Part shown: positions 1 through 5,242 of the stretch, piece after piece
Position numbering within the stretch: the stretch's first letter is position 1
Layout: each line of letters opens with the position of its first letter
Assembly: GCA_946060825.1 (NCBI GenBank)
Contig: CAMGPO010000026.1
Coordinates: 1 to 8,777, forward strand
Origin: an uncultured Clostridia bacterium
GTDB lineage: Bacteria; Bacillota; Clostridia; Oscillospirales; Oscillospiraceae
DNA length: 8,777 bases
Direction: 5' to 3'
Notes under the pieces: model-generated
Told to the model about the DNA's origin: nothing
Databases searched by the model: none
What the model saw: only the letters and a program-made list of their open reading frames with translations
Program-made: the position numbers and the translations under genes

Positions 1-199
1 GGGTCTCCTGCCGCGAGAAGGACAGGGAGAGGGGGAGCGCGATCGGAATCAGCAGCAGCAGGCTGACGCCGAGGCCGCGCAGAACGTGCGGTAGCCGGTC
101 TGGCAGGAAAAAGGCTGTGAGAAAAAGCAGCGCCGCTGCCAGAGCCACGAAGCAGAACAGGACGGTCTTCAGAAGCAGACCGGACAGGCGGCGCCTCAT
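1..199 (-). CDS. Sensor histidine kinase, N-terminal part only (cut by window edge)
   Basis: The ATG at 199 overlaps the TGA stop of the upstream response regulator gene in an ATGA arrangement, so the two are translationally coupled. The 66 visible codons give a basic start (MRRRLSG), a hydrophobic helix at about residues 8-31, a loop of only about ten residues (around PDRLPHVLRG), and a second helix at about 42-58, ending SFSRQET. This fits the membrane anchor of a kinase that would phosphorylate the adjacent regulator. The family assignment is inferred from position and topology, because the dimerisation/phosphoacceptor and ATPase domains lie outside the window. If the topology is right, there is almost no extracellular sensor domain. 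An alternative is any small membrane protein co-transcribed with the regulator, but a kinase is far more usual here. Confidence 0.75.
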   Translation of the reverse strand, partial: MRRRLSGLLLKTVLFCFVALAAALLFLTAFFLPDRLPHVLRGLGVSLLLLIPIALPLSLSFSRQET

Positions 200-864
200 T
201 TTCCGTCACCAATTTTATAGCCAACGCCGCGGACGGTCTCGATGATCTCGCCGCAGGCGCCCAGCTTCTGCCGCAGGGTCCGGATGTGGACGTCCACGGT
301 GCGGCTCTCGCCGTCGAATTCATAGCCCCAGACGTGGTCCTGGAGCTGGGTGCGGGTCAGGACGCGGCCGCGGTTTTCCAGCAGGATCCGCAGCAGCTCG
401 AACTCCTTGAGGGTCAGGGCGACGTCCTGGCCATCCACCTGAACCTGGTGCTTTTCGGGACTGATGTAGAGCCGGCCCAGCCGGAAGTCGGCAGCAGTGC
501 CGCCAGCCCGCCGCAGGACGGCCCGGATGCGGGAGACCAGCTCCAGCATACTGAAGGGCTTGGCCACATAGTCGTCGGCTCCCTCGTCCAGGCCCAGAAC
601 CCGGTCAAACTCCGTGTCCTTGGCCGTCAGCATGATGACCGGCAGCCGCCGGGTGTCCGGTTTGGCGCGCAGCTTGCGCAGGATCTCCATGCCGTCCTCC
701 TCGGGCAGCATGATATCCAGCAGCAGCAGATCCGGCATCCGCTGGGACAGGGCCGCCCAAAATTCGGACGGGCGTTCGAATCCCTCGGCCTCCATGTCCT
801 GGCCGTTGAGGGCGTATAAGACAAAATCACGGATGTTGCTGTCATCCTCCAGCAGATAGATCAT
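196..864 (-). CDS. OmpR/PhoB-family response regulator
   Basis: A DNA-binding transcription factor of 222 residues, the usual family length. The N-terminal receiver domain (about 1-118) has the acidic pair D7/D8, the phosphoacceptor D50 in LLLLDIMLPEEDG, the switch residue T80 (VIMLTAKD) and K102 in the AKPF motif. The C-terminal winged-helix domain (about 125-222) carries the recognition-helix signature SRTVDVHIRTLRQKLG and ends in the wing VRGVGYKIG. I chose ATG 864 because GGAGG at 873-877 lies 8 bases upstream. A TTG at 879 would add five residues but overlaps that ribosome binding site. It forms an operon with the downstream histidine kinase. It resembles PhoB/PhoP-type regulators, but the regulon cannot be read from sequence, so I give no gene name. 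All phosphorelay residues are intact. Confidence 0.96.
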   Translation of the reverse strand: MIYLLEDDSNIRDFVLYALNGQDMEAEGFERPSEFWAALSQRMPDLLLLDIMLPEEDGMEILRKLRAKPDTRRLPVIMLTAKDTEFDRVLGLDEGADDYVAKPFSMLELVSRIRAVLRRAGGTAADFRLGRLYISPEKHQVQVDGQDVALTLKEFELLRILLENRGRVLTRTQLQDHVWGYEFDGESRTVDVHIRTLRQKLGACGEIIETVRGVGYKIGDGK

Positions 865-887
865 CGCAAAGACCTCCAATCTCTTTC

Positions 888-917
888 AGTATACCACAGG
901 AAATACCGGCTTGTCAT
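888..917 (-). promoter_or_regulatory. Sigma-A-type promoter for the two-component operon
   Basis: On the minus strand the -10 is TATACT (893 to 888), extended by TGG immediately upstream (TGn motif). A -35-like ATGACA (917 to 912; five of six consensus bases) lies 18 bases away. Predicted transcription starts near 881, giving a leader of roughly 17 bases that just holds the GGAGG of the regulator gene. The -35 bases overlap those of the divergent mrnC promoter. Confidence 0.6.
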
Positions 918-944
918 TGCATTTTCCACAAAAAAGCATATAAT
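917..944 (+). promoter_or_regulatory. Candidate promoter for mrnC-rqcH
   Basis: A perfect -10 TATAAT at 939-944 lies 16 bases after TTGCAT (917-922), a three-of-six match to the -35 consensus. A better -35, TTGTCA at 911-916, would need a 22-base spacer, which is too long. Predicted start is near 951, leaving a leader of about 58 bases before ATG 1009. The same TTGCATTTTC string is at the -35 of the rimP promoter (5191-5200), which supports its use. Confidence 0.55.
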
Positions 945-1008
945 AAAAATCACAAATCTCGCAACTCCCATTTCCCATTTCCGGCAATATGCCGATCCGG
1001 AGGCTCCT

Positions 1009-1422
1009 ATGCAGGATTACTTTCATATTCAGATGGATAAAAACGACCTGAAGACCATCAGCGCCCTGGGTCTGGCCCATATGGGTGACGGCGTCTTTGA
1101 GCTGCTGGTACGGAGCTGGCTCTGCGTCCGCGGCAAGGCCACCTCCGGCGACCTCCACCGGGCCACGGTCGCCCATGTCGCCGCCCCGGCCCAGGCCCGG
1201 CAGATGGAGCGGATGCTGCCCCTGCTGACCGACGAGGAGGCTGCCATCTACCGCCGGGGACGCAATGCCCACGTCCACGGCGTGCCGAAGAACGCCACCG
1301 CCGGGGAGTACGCCAAGGCCACGGGCCTTGAGTGCCTCTTCGGCGCCCTGTTCCTGACGGGACAGACCGACCGCATCAACGAACTCTTTTCCAAAACCGT
1401 GGAGGATCCCCATGCCCTTTGA
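1009..1422 (+). CDS. mrnC: Mini-ribonuclease 3
   Basis: A dimeric RNase III-like nuclease without a dsRNA-binding domain. In Bacillus the family matures the ends of 23S rRNA precursors. The 137 residues match the family's usual size. The catalytic signature is SALGLAHMGDGVFELLVR, with active-site D27 and E31. The family block RRGRNAHVHGVPKNAT is at 82-97, and the second catalytic motif, ATGLECLFGALFL with E108, is at 104-116. ATG 1009 follows GGAGG (999-1003) with a 5-base spacer. The last 11 bases overlap the start of rqcH, so the two genes are probably co-translated. In many Firmicutes mrnC lies between cysS and rlmB; here neither is adjacent. Confidence 0.95.
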   Translation: MQDYFHIQMDKNDLKTISALGLAHMGDGVFELLVRSWLCVRGKATSGDLHRATVAHVAAPAQARQMERMLPLLTDEEAAIYRRGRNAHVHGVPKNATAGEYAKATGLECLFGALFLTGQTDRINELFSKTVEDPHAL

Positions 1423-3154
1423 CGCCCTGTTTCTCTCCGCCATGACGGAGGAACTGGCCCCCGCCGTCGGGGCCAGAATCGACCGGGTGCAGCAGCCGAC
1501 CCGGGACACCGTCCTGCTGGCCCTGCGCAGCCGGGAGGGCAGCTGGAAGCTGCTCATCACCGTGAACCCCAACCACCCCCGGGTGCAGTTTACGGCCCTT
1601 TCCTTTGAAAATCCCGCCCAGCCGCCCATGTTCTGTATGCTGCTGCGCAAGCATCTGACCGGGGCGCGGGTCGTCTCCTTCGTCCAGAAGCCCATGGAGC
1701 GGCTGCTGGACATCACCCTGGACTGCCTCGACGAGCTGGGTGTCCCGGCCCAAAAGCACCTGATGCTGGAGCTGATGGGTCGAACCTCCAATCTGATTCT
1801 GACCGGCCCCGACGGCCGGATCATCGACTGCCTGCGGCGGGTGGACTTCGAGATGTCCGAGGCCCGGCAGGTGCTGCCGGGGCTCTACTACCACGAGCCG
1901 CCGGCCCAGGAGAAGCGGAACCCCTTCGAGCTGACGGAGGATGACTTCCTGGCGCTGCTGGAATCTGTGGACACGCCGACCCGGCTGGACAAGCTGCTGC
2001 AGAGCGCCCTCAACGGCCTCTCGCCCCTCCTCTGCCGGGAGCTGTCCTGGCGGGTTTCCGGCGAGACCGACGCCGATGTTCTGACGCTGCCCGACCGGGC
2101 GGCGGCTGCCCATACGCTGCATCAGTGGTTCCGGGGCTGCCGGCCCTTCCGGCCGACGCTCCTCTCGAAGGACGGTATGCCCAGCGAGTTCTCCTGCGTG
2201 GAGATCGGTCAGTACGGCGGCTTCCTCGAGGACGAGGAACTACCGGACTGTTCAGCCCTGCTGGACGCCTTCTACGGCAAGAAGGAGCGGGCGGAGCGGC
2301 AGCGGCAGCGGGCCCAGCAGCTCACGAAGCAGGTCACGAACCACCGCGACCGGGTGGCCCGGAAGCTGGAGCTGCAGCGCAAGGAGCGGACCGATTCCCA
2401 GGACCGGGAGCGGCTGCGCCGCTGCGGCGACTTGGTCACGGCCAACTTCTACCGCATCCAAAAGGGCCAGACTGTCCTCGTCACCGAGGATTTCTATGAC
2501 CCGGAGCTGAAGGAGACGAAGATCGCCCTGTCGCCCCAGCTCTCGCCCCAGCAGAACGCGGCGAAGTATTATAAGGACTACGCCAAGGCTAAGCACGCGG
2601 AGCAGGTCCTGACGGAGCAGATCGCCCGGGGCGAACGGGAGCTGCAATATCTGAGCAGCGTTCTGGAAGAATTGGCCCGGGCGGAGACGGACCGGGATGT
2701 CTCGGAGATCCGGGCAGAGCTGGCGGAGCAGGGCTATGTCCGCAATCAGGACCGGAAAAAGCAGATGAAGCAGCAGCCTACCCGGCCCATGGAGTTCACT
2801 TCCTCCACCGGCTTTCCGATCCTCGTGGGCCGGAACAACCGGCAGAACGACCAGCTCACGCTGAAGCTGGCGGCCCGTTCCGACATCTGGCTCCATGTCC
2901 AGAAGATCCACGGCAGTCACGTCATCATCGTCTGCGGCGGGCGGCAGCCCGACGAGCAGACCATGACCGAGGCGGCCCAGCTGGCGGCCTGGTACTCTCA
3001 GGCCCGGCAGGGCCAGAACGTGCCCGTGGATACGACCCTGGCGCGCAACGTCAAAAAGCCCGCCGGCAGCCTGCCGGGCATGGTCATCTACGACCACTAT
3101 ACGACCCTCTACGTCACACCCGACGAGAAGCTGACGGAAGCCCTGCACAAATGA
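1412..3154 (+). CDS. rqcH: Ribosome quality control factor RqcH (NFACT family; FbpA/PavA-type)
   Basis: RqcH binds 50S subunits carrying a stalled peptidyl-tRNA and recruits tRNA-Ala to add C-terminal alanine tails that mark the nascent chain for degradation. Older annotations call the family fibronectin-binding protein. The 580 residues show the full domain order: NFACT-N (about 1-165, with ELMGRTSN at 120-127), a helix-hairpin-helix region (about 170-245, with NGLSPLLCREL), a long charged coiled-coil middle (about 285-440), and NFACT-R (about 455-575, with the DIWLHV and HGSHVII motifs at 491-506 and KKPAGSLPGMVIY near 548-560). GGAGG at 1401-1405 sits 6 bases before ATG 1412, inside the end of mrnC. 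At the Asp-Arg pair important in NFACT-N, this protein has E96-R97. No stop or frameshift interrupts it. Confidence 0.95.
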   Translation: MPFDALFLSAMTEELAPAVGARIDRVQQPTRDTVLLALRSREGSWKLLITVNPNHPRVQFTALSFENPAQPPMFCMLLRKHLTGARVVSFVQKPMERLLDITLDCLDELGVPAQKHLMLELMGRTSNLILTGPDGRIIDCLRRVDFEMSEARQVLPGLYYHEPPAQEKRNPFELTEDDFLALLESVDTPTRLDKLLQSALNGLSPLLCRELSWRVSGETDADVLTLPDRAAAAHTLHQWFRGCRPFRPTLLSKDGMPSEFSCVEIGQYGGFLEDEELPDCSALLDAFYGKKERAERQRQRAQQLTKQVTNHRDRVARKLELQRKERTDSQDRERLRRCGDLVTANFYRIQKGQTVLVTEDFYDPELKETKIALSPQLSPQQNAAKYYKDYAKAKHAEQVLTEQIARGERELQYLSSVLEELARAETDRDVSEIRAELAEQGYVRNQDRKKQMKQQPTRPMEFTSSTGFPILVGRNNRQNDQLTLKLAARSDIWLHVQKIHGSHVIIVCGGRQPDEQTMTEAAQLAAWYSQARQGQNVPVDTTLARNVKKPAGSLPGMVIYDHYTTLYVTPDEKLTEALHK

Positions 3155-3173
3155 CCGCTTCCGGCATAGGATA
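3147..3173 (+). promoter_or_regulatory. Possible sigma-K-type promoter for the Cys-rich gene
   Basis: CATAGGATA at 3165-3173 fits the late mother-cell sigma-K -10 pattern CATAnnnTA. An AC dinucleotide at 3147-3148 sits 16 bases upstream, the spacing expected for the minimal AC -35. The alternative sigma-A reading, TGCACA-N17-TAGGAT, matches only four of six bases in each box. The motif is short and could arise by chance; it is listed because it lies directly upstream of a small cysteine-rich gene. Confidence 0.3.
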
Positions 3174-3176
3174 GAG

Positions 3177-3201
3177 CAGCGGAGGGACTTCGCCCCCGCT
3201 G
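3177..3201 (+). other. Hairpin in the rqcH / Cys-rich gene intergenic region
   Basis: CAGCGG (3177-3182) pairs with CCGCTG (3196-3201). After one bulged A, GGG (3184-3186) pairs with CCC (3193-3195) around the loop ACTTCG. No T run follows, so it is not a standard intrinsic terminator. It could stabilise the 3' end of the rqcH message or the 5' end of the next one. Confidence 0.45.
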
Positions 3202-3225
3202 ACATAAACCGACGGGAGGGTTTTG

Positions 3226-3489
3226 ATGATGTCGCATGGTAATGGCTCCTGCTGTCTGCGGGCCCTGATGAACGCCTGCGGCTGCGGCGGCGTTGAGGCG
3301 CGGATCATGTCCTGCATGAACCGCTGCTGTCCGTGCCGCTGCTGCTGCGACCCCTGCCGCAAGGACAGGGACGACAAGCACGACAGAGAGGAACGGCGCG
3401 ACAGGGATGACCGGCGTGACAAGGACGACCGGGACGACAGAGACGGCTGCCGCCGTGATTGCCGCTGCAATCCCTGCTGCGACTGCTGA
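3226..3489 (+). CDS. Small cysteine-rich protein with a central Arg/Asp block, unknown function
   Basis: I do not recognise a named family. The 87-residue product has 18 cysteines (about 21%), arranged in an N-terminal cluster (CC, CGC, CMNRCCPCRCCCDPC), a central block of about 28 residues made almost only of Asp, Arg, Lys and Glu with one His (KDRDDKHDREERRDRD and onward), and a C-terminal cluster CRRDCRCNPCCDC. There is no signal peptide, membrane helix or zinc-ribbon spacing I can identify. GGGAGGG (3214-3220) just upstream is a strong ribosome binding site. ATG 3226 is 6 bases after GGAGG; ATG 3229 is an alternative, and TTG 3223 is too close. The composition, plus the possible sigma-K promoter, would suit a disulfide-crosslinked or metal-binding spore coat component, but that is inference. 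The opposite strand is also open, as expected for such biased sequence. Confidence 0.75.
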   Translation: MMSHGNGSCCLRALMNACGCGGVEARIMSCMNRCCPCRCCCDPCRKDRDDKHDREERRDRDDRRDKDDRDDRDGCRRDCRCNPCCDC

Positions 3490-3492
3490 CAG

Positions 3493-3512
3493 ATGCCGGC
3501 TTCGGCCGGCAT
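3493..3512 (+). terminator. Perfect 8-bp hairpin with TTCG loop after the Cys-rich gene
   Basis: ATGCCGGC (3493-3500) and GCCGGCAT (3505-3512) form a perfect stem closed by C-G around TTCG, the exceptionally stable cUUCGg tetraloop. It begins 4 bases after the stop codon at 3489. No T tract follows, so it is more likely a 3'-end stabiliser or a Rho-type/partial terminator than a classical intrinsic terminator. Confidence 0.55.
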
Positions 3513-3538
3513 ACATAACCGCTCCCGTATCCCATCCG

Positions 3539-3566
3539 GGCGGCGCTATTCATGGACGGCGCCGCC
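3539..3566. other. GC-rich inverted repeat
   Basis: GGCGGCGC (3539-3546) and GCGCCGCC (3559-3566) are perfect 8-base complements around a 12-base loop. It lies directly next to the dispersed palindromic repeat that follows. No T run is present on either side. Confidence 0.45.
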
Positions 3567-3568
3567 TC

Positions 3569-3655
3569 CTGTCACTCTGAGGGCGCTATAGCGACCGAAG
3601 AATCTTTCGCAGCCGGGATCAGAAGATTCTTCGGCCTGCGGTCTCAGAATGACAG
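3569..3655. repeat. Palindromic dispersed repeat (REP/MITE-like), 87 bp
   Basis: The ends are near-perfect inverted copies, CTGTCACTCTGAG (3569-3581) and CTCAGAATGACAG (3643-3655), differing at one base. Inside are perfect 12-base arms, CCGAAGAATCTT (3595-3606) and AAGATTCTTCGG (3623-3634). The half-site closely resembles the TGTCATTCTGAGCGAAGCGAAGAATC elements I know as scattered repeats in many bacterial genomes. No open reading frame of its own is evident, so it is non-autonomous. It sits between the Cys-rich gene and the promoter of the DUF2812 gene. Confidence 0.75.
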
Positions 3656-3669
3656 ATCTTGCCGACCCG

Positions 3670-3698
3670 TGGACAGTGCCGCCCGGTTGTGCTATAAT
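3670..3698 (+). promoter_or_regulatory. Strong sigma-A-type promoter for the DUF2812 gene
   Basis: TGGACA at 3670-3675 (five of six consensus bases) is separated by exactly 17 bases from a perfect TATAAT at 3693-3698. TGC immediately upstream of the -10 gives an extended -10. Predicted start is near 3705, leaving a short leader of about 18 bases that contains GGAGG at 3712-3716. Confidence 0.75.
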
Positions 3699-3722
3699 AA
3701 AAAGAAAAAACGGAGGATTCCC

Positions 3723-4247
3723 ATGGAGCAGACGATCAAACGGCGGTTTTACCCGTGGAATTATGAAAAAGAGCTGAAAACCGTCAACGAGCGGTCGGAG
3801 CAGGGCTTCCATCTGGTGCGCTCTACCTTCTGGGGCCGCCGGGAGGTCGAGGATCACAGCGCGGTCTACCGCTACGCCCTGGACTGCCGGGAGCCGGACG
3901 GCTTCACGGAGCTGCTCTATGAGAAGCAAGGCTGGGAGCTGGTCTGTGCCCAGGGAGCCTGGCTCTGGTTCCGAAAGAAGATTGAGGAAGACCGTCAGGA
4001 GACGGAGTATGAAATTCATGGCGAGCCACGCCACGCCATCGCCGACTACCTCCACCGGCGTATCAAGCCTCTGGACACCCTGCGGAACCTGCTACTGGTG
4101 CTGGCTTTCCTGCTGGTTCTGGTGCCGGAAGAGCTGTCCGGCGGCCTGACGCCGCGGATCGCCTGCGTGCCGCTGTTTCTCTGCCTGATTCCCGTGAAAA
4201 TCGCGGAGAATATGCGCAAGGCCCTGGGGGAGCAGAAGCGGCAATAA
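3723..4247 (+). CDS. DUF2812 domain membrane protein
   Basis: The first 90 or so of 174 residues match the DUF2812 pattern: KELKTVNERSEQGFHLV, a strand region YRYALDC, then YEKQGWELVCAQGAWLWFRK. The C-terminal half has two predicted membrane helices (about 119-135 and 144-160), separated by a short loop, and a basic tail. The molecular function of the family is not established. ATG 3723 is chosen because GGAGG (3712-3716) precedes it by 6 bases and a strong promoter lies just upstream. The frame stays open upstream to 3552, but that part is repeat and promoter sequence. DUF2812 genes are often found beside a PadR-type regulator; none is adjacent here and the gene appears monocistronic. Confidence 0.85.
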   Translation: MEQTIKRRFYPWNYEKELKTVNERSEQGFHLVRSTFWGRREVEDHSAVYRYALDCREPDGFTELLYEKQGWELVCAQGAWLWFRKKIEEDRQETEYEIHGEPRHAIADYLHRRIKPLDTLRNLLLVLAFLLVLVPEELSGGLTPRIACVPLFLCLIPVKIAENMRKALGEQKRQ

Positions 4248-4282
4248 ATCGGATGATAACGGCATGTTCCGGCTGAAAAAAC

Positions 4283-4319
4283 GGCGGCAGACGTCCATGG
4301 ACGCCTGCCGGTTTTTATT
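4283..4319 (+). terminator. Bidirectional intrinsic terminator between convergent genes
   Basis: GGCAGACGTC (4287-4296) pairs with GACGCCTGCC (4300 to 4309-4310 region) apart from one A-C mismatch, around the loop CATG. On the plus strand the stem is followed by GTTTTTATT (4311-4319); on the minus strand the other side reads TTTTTT (complement of 4276-4281). It therefore can end both the DUF2812 transcript and the opposing membrane-protein transcript, whose TAA stop (4315-4317) lies inside the T run. Confidence 0.75.
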
Positions 4320-5055
4320 CGGTTGGAGGCTCGGGCCGGAGCTTTCTGCGGCGGCCGGGGGCCATGACCGACCAGAGGACAGCGCCGAGGAACAGGCCAT
4401 AGGCGAGGTAAGAGAGAACGTTGACCCAGCCGCCGTCGGCCAGGGACAGGGCGCAGAAATAGACACCCGCGATGCAGAAAAAGATGGTCATGCGCCGTCT
4501 GCCCTGCTCCAGCGCGAAGCCGCCCAGGTGGAAGCTGGCGCACATCACGGAAATCATGGCAAAGAGCCGGAAGCAGTAGTCGCTGAGCTGGGGATTGATG
4601 CTCCAGACCCGGAATTCCGGAATCAGCTTGCAGATCAGGCTGACGGTCAAACCCATGTAGAGGTAGGGAGAGGGTGCGGTCCGGCCAAGGGAAAGGACGG
4701 CAAAGGCCCCCAGACAGAGCGCGCCGCAGACGCCGCCGAGGCCAATGAGCCAGCGCTGGATGCCGGTCAGAGTGAAAAGCTGCACTGAGGAGACGGTCAG
4801 AAGCAGCAGGGCGGCGAGCAGCTCCGCCAGCATGGCGGAGGAGGGACGGTTGTTCGGGGCGAAGCCAGGCCGGGGCTTCAGGCTCCGGGCCGTCAGAACG
4901 GCAAAGGCGCAGGCCAGAACAGAGAGCAGGGCCAGGGCCCAGAGCAGGGCGGCGCTGCCGGTTTTCCGTTCGGCCAGCCGCAGGAGAAAACCCAGCAGTC
5001 CAAGGGTCAGGACGGCGGGAAGGACAAATTTCCGTTTTTTCAGTTTCCGTACCAT
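4315..5055 (-). CDS. Integral membrane protein, about eight helices, unknown function
   Basis: I do not recognise the family. The 246-residue product starts with a very basic segment (MVRKLKKRKF) and has hydrophobic stretches at about 9-27, 34-55, 76-95, 102-124, 131-146, 159-180, 188-206 and 211-231, then a basic tail (GRRRKLRPEPPTE) probably facing the cytoplasm. No enzymatic or transporter motif is evident. A modest mark is the PEFRVWSINPQLSDY segment (146-160) between helices five and six. I chose ATG 5055, which lies about 34 bases after the predicted transcription start. The open frame continues upstream to 5196 but crosses the promoter and has no other plausible start. The ribosome binding site is weak (AAAGGG about 9 bases upstream). 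It is convergent with the DUF2812 gene and divergent from rimP, so it is transcribed alone. Confidence 0.82.
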   Translation of the reverse strand: MVRKLKKRKFVLPAVLTLGLLGFLLRLAERKTGSAALLWALALLSVLACAFAVLTARSLKPRPGFAPNNRPSSAMLAELLAALLLLTVSSVQLFTLTGIQRWLIGLGGVCGALCLGAFAVLSLGRTAPSPYLYMGLTVSLICKLIPEFRVWSINPQLSDYCFRLFAMISVMCASFHLGGFALEQGRRRMTIFFCIAGVYFCALSLADGGWVNVLSYLAYGLFLGAVLWSVMAPGRRRKLRPEPPTE

Positions 5056-5095
5056 GGCGGCAGCCCTTTCTTTCAAAATTCCGTGGCTTCTTTTT

Positions 5096-5124
5096 ATTGT
5101 ACCACAGCGGGCGACGGCTGTAAA
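5096..5124 (-). promoter_or_regulatory. Sigma-A-type promoter for the membrane-protein gene
   Basis: On the minus strand, TTTACA (5124 to 5119; five of six -35 consensus bases) is 17 bases from TACAAT (5101 to 5096; five of six). TGG directly upstream of the -10 gives an extended -10. The TGTGGTA context matches that of the two-component operon promoter. Predicted start is near 5089, about 34 bases before ATG 5055. Confidence 0.7.
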
Positions 5125-5190
5125 TGCCCGCTTTTCACCCCGGTTCGCCGGTTTTTTTCTGAAATCTGCGGCATATTTCGCAAAAAAGCC

Positions 5191-5219
5191 TTGCATTTTC
5201 GGCCTGTACCTGCTATACT
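5191..5219 (+). promoter_or_regulatory. Promoter of the rimP-nusA-infB operon
   Basis: TTGCAT at 5191-5196 is followed after 17 bases by TATACT at 5214-5219, with TGC just upstream as an extended -10. An A tract (CAAAAAAG, 5181-5188) precedes the -35 and could act as an UP element. The -35 region TTGCATTTTC is identical to that of the mrnC promoter. Predicted start is near 5226, giving a leader of about 90 bases to ATG 5316. Confidence 0.65.
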
Positions 5220-5242
5220 GAATAAGAACTATGGTAGTGCTT

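Noticed and set aside
886..1824. 312-codon open frame on the minus strand
   Set aside because: It lies antisense to mrnC and the start of rqcH, both of which have clear family motifs and ribosome binding sites. Long antisense frames are expected in such GC-rich coding DNA.
2252..3205. 317-codon minus-strand frame opposite rqcH
   Set aside because: Low-complexity Leu/Arg/Gly/Val composition, no family motif, fully within the NFACT coding region apart from its start.
3109..3516. Minus-strand frames opposite the Cys-rich gene
   Set aside because: Their Ser/Val/Leu/Arg repeats are just the reverse reading of the Arg/Asp codons; they also cross the end of rqcH and have no convincing start signal.
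3552..3722. Upstream in-frame extension of the DUF2812 gene
   Set aside because: The extension translates the dispersed repeat and the promoter; the ribosome binding site and family homology both start at ATG 3723.
5140..5158. CCGG-TTCG-CCGG followed by seven T's, resembling a terminator
   Set aside because: The stem is only 4 bp and no plus-strand gene lies upstream of it, since both flanking genes point away from this region.
5056..5196. Upstream extension of the minus-strand membrane protein gene
   Set aside because: It would run through the predicted promoter (5096-5124), has no good ribosome binding site, and adds a hydrophilic stretch with no family features.
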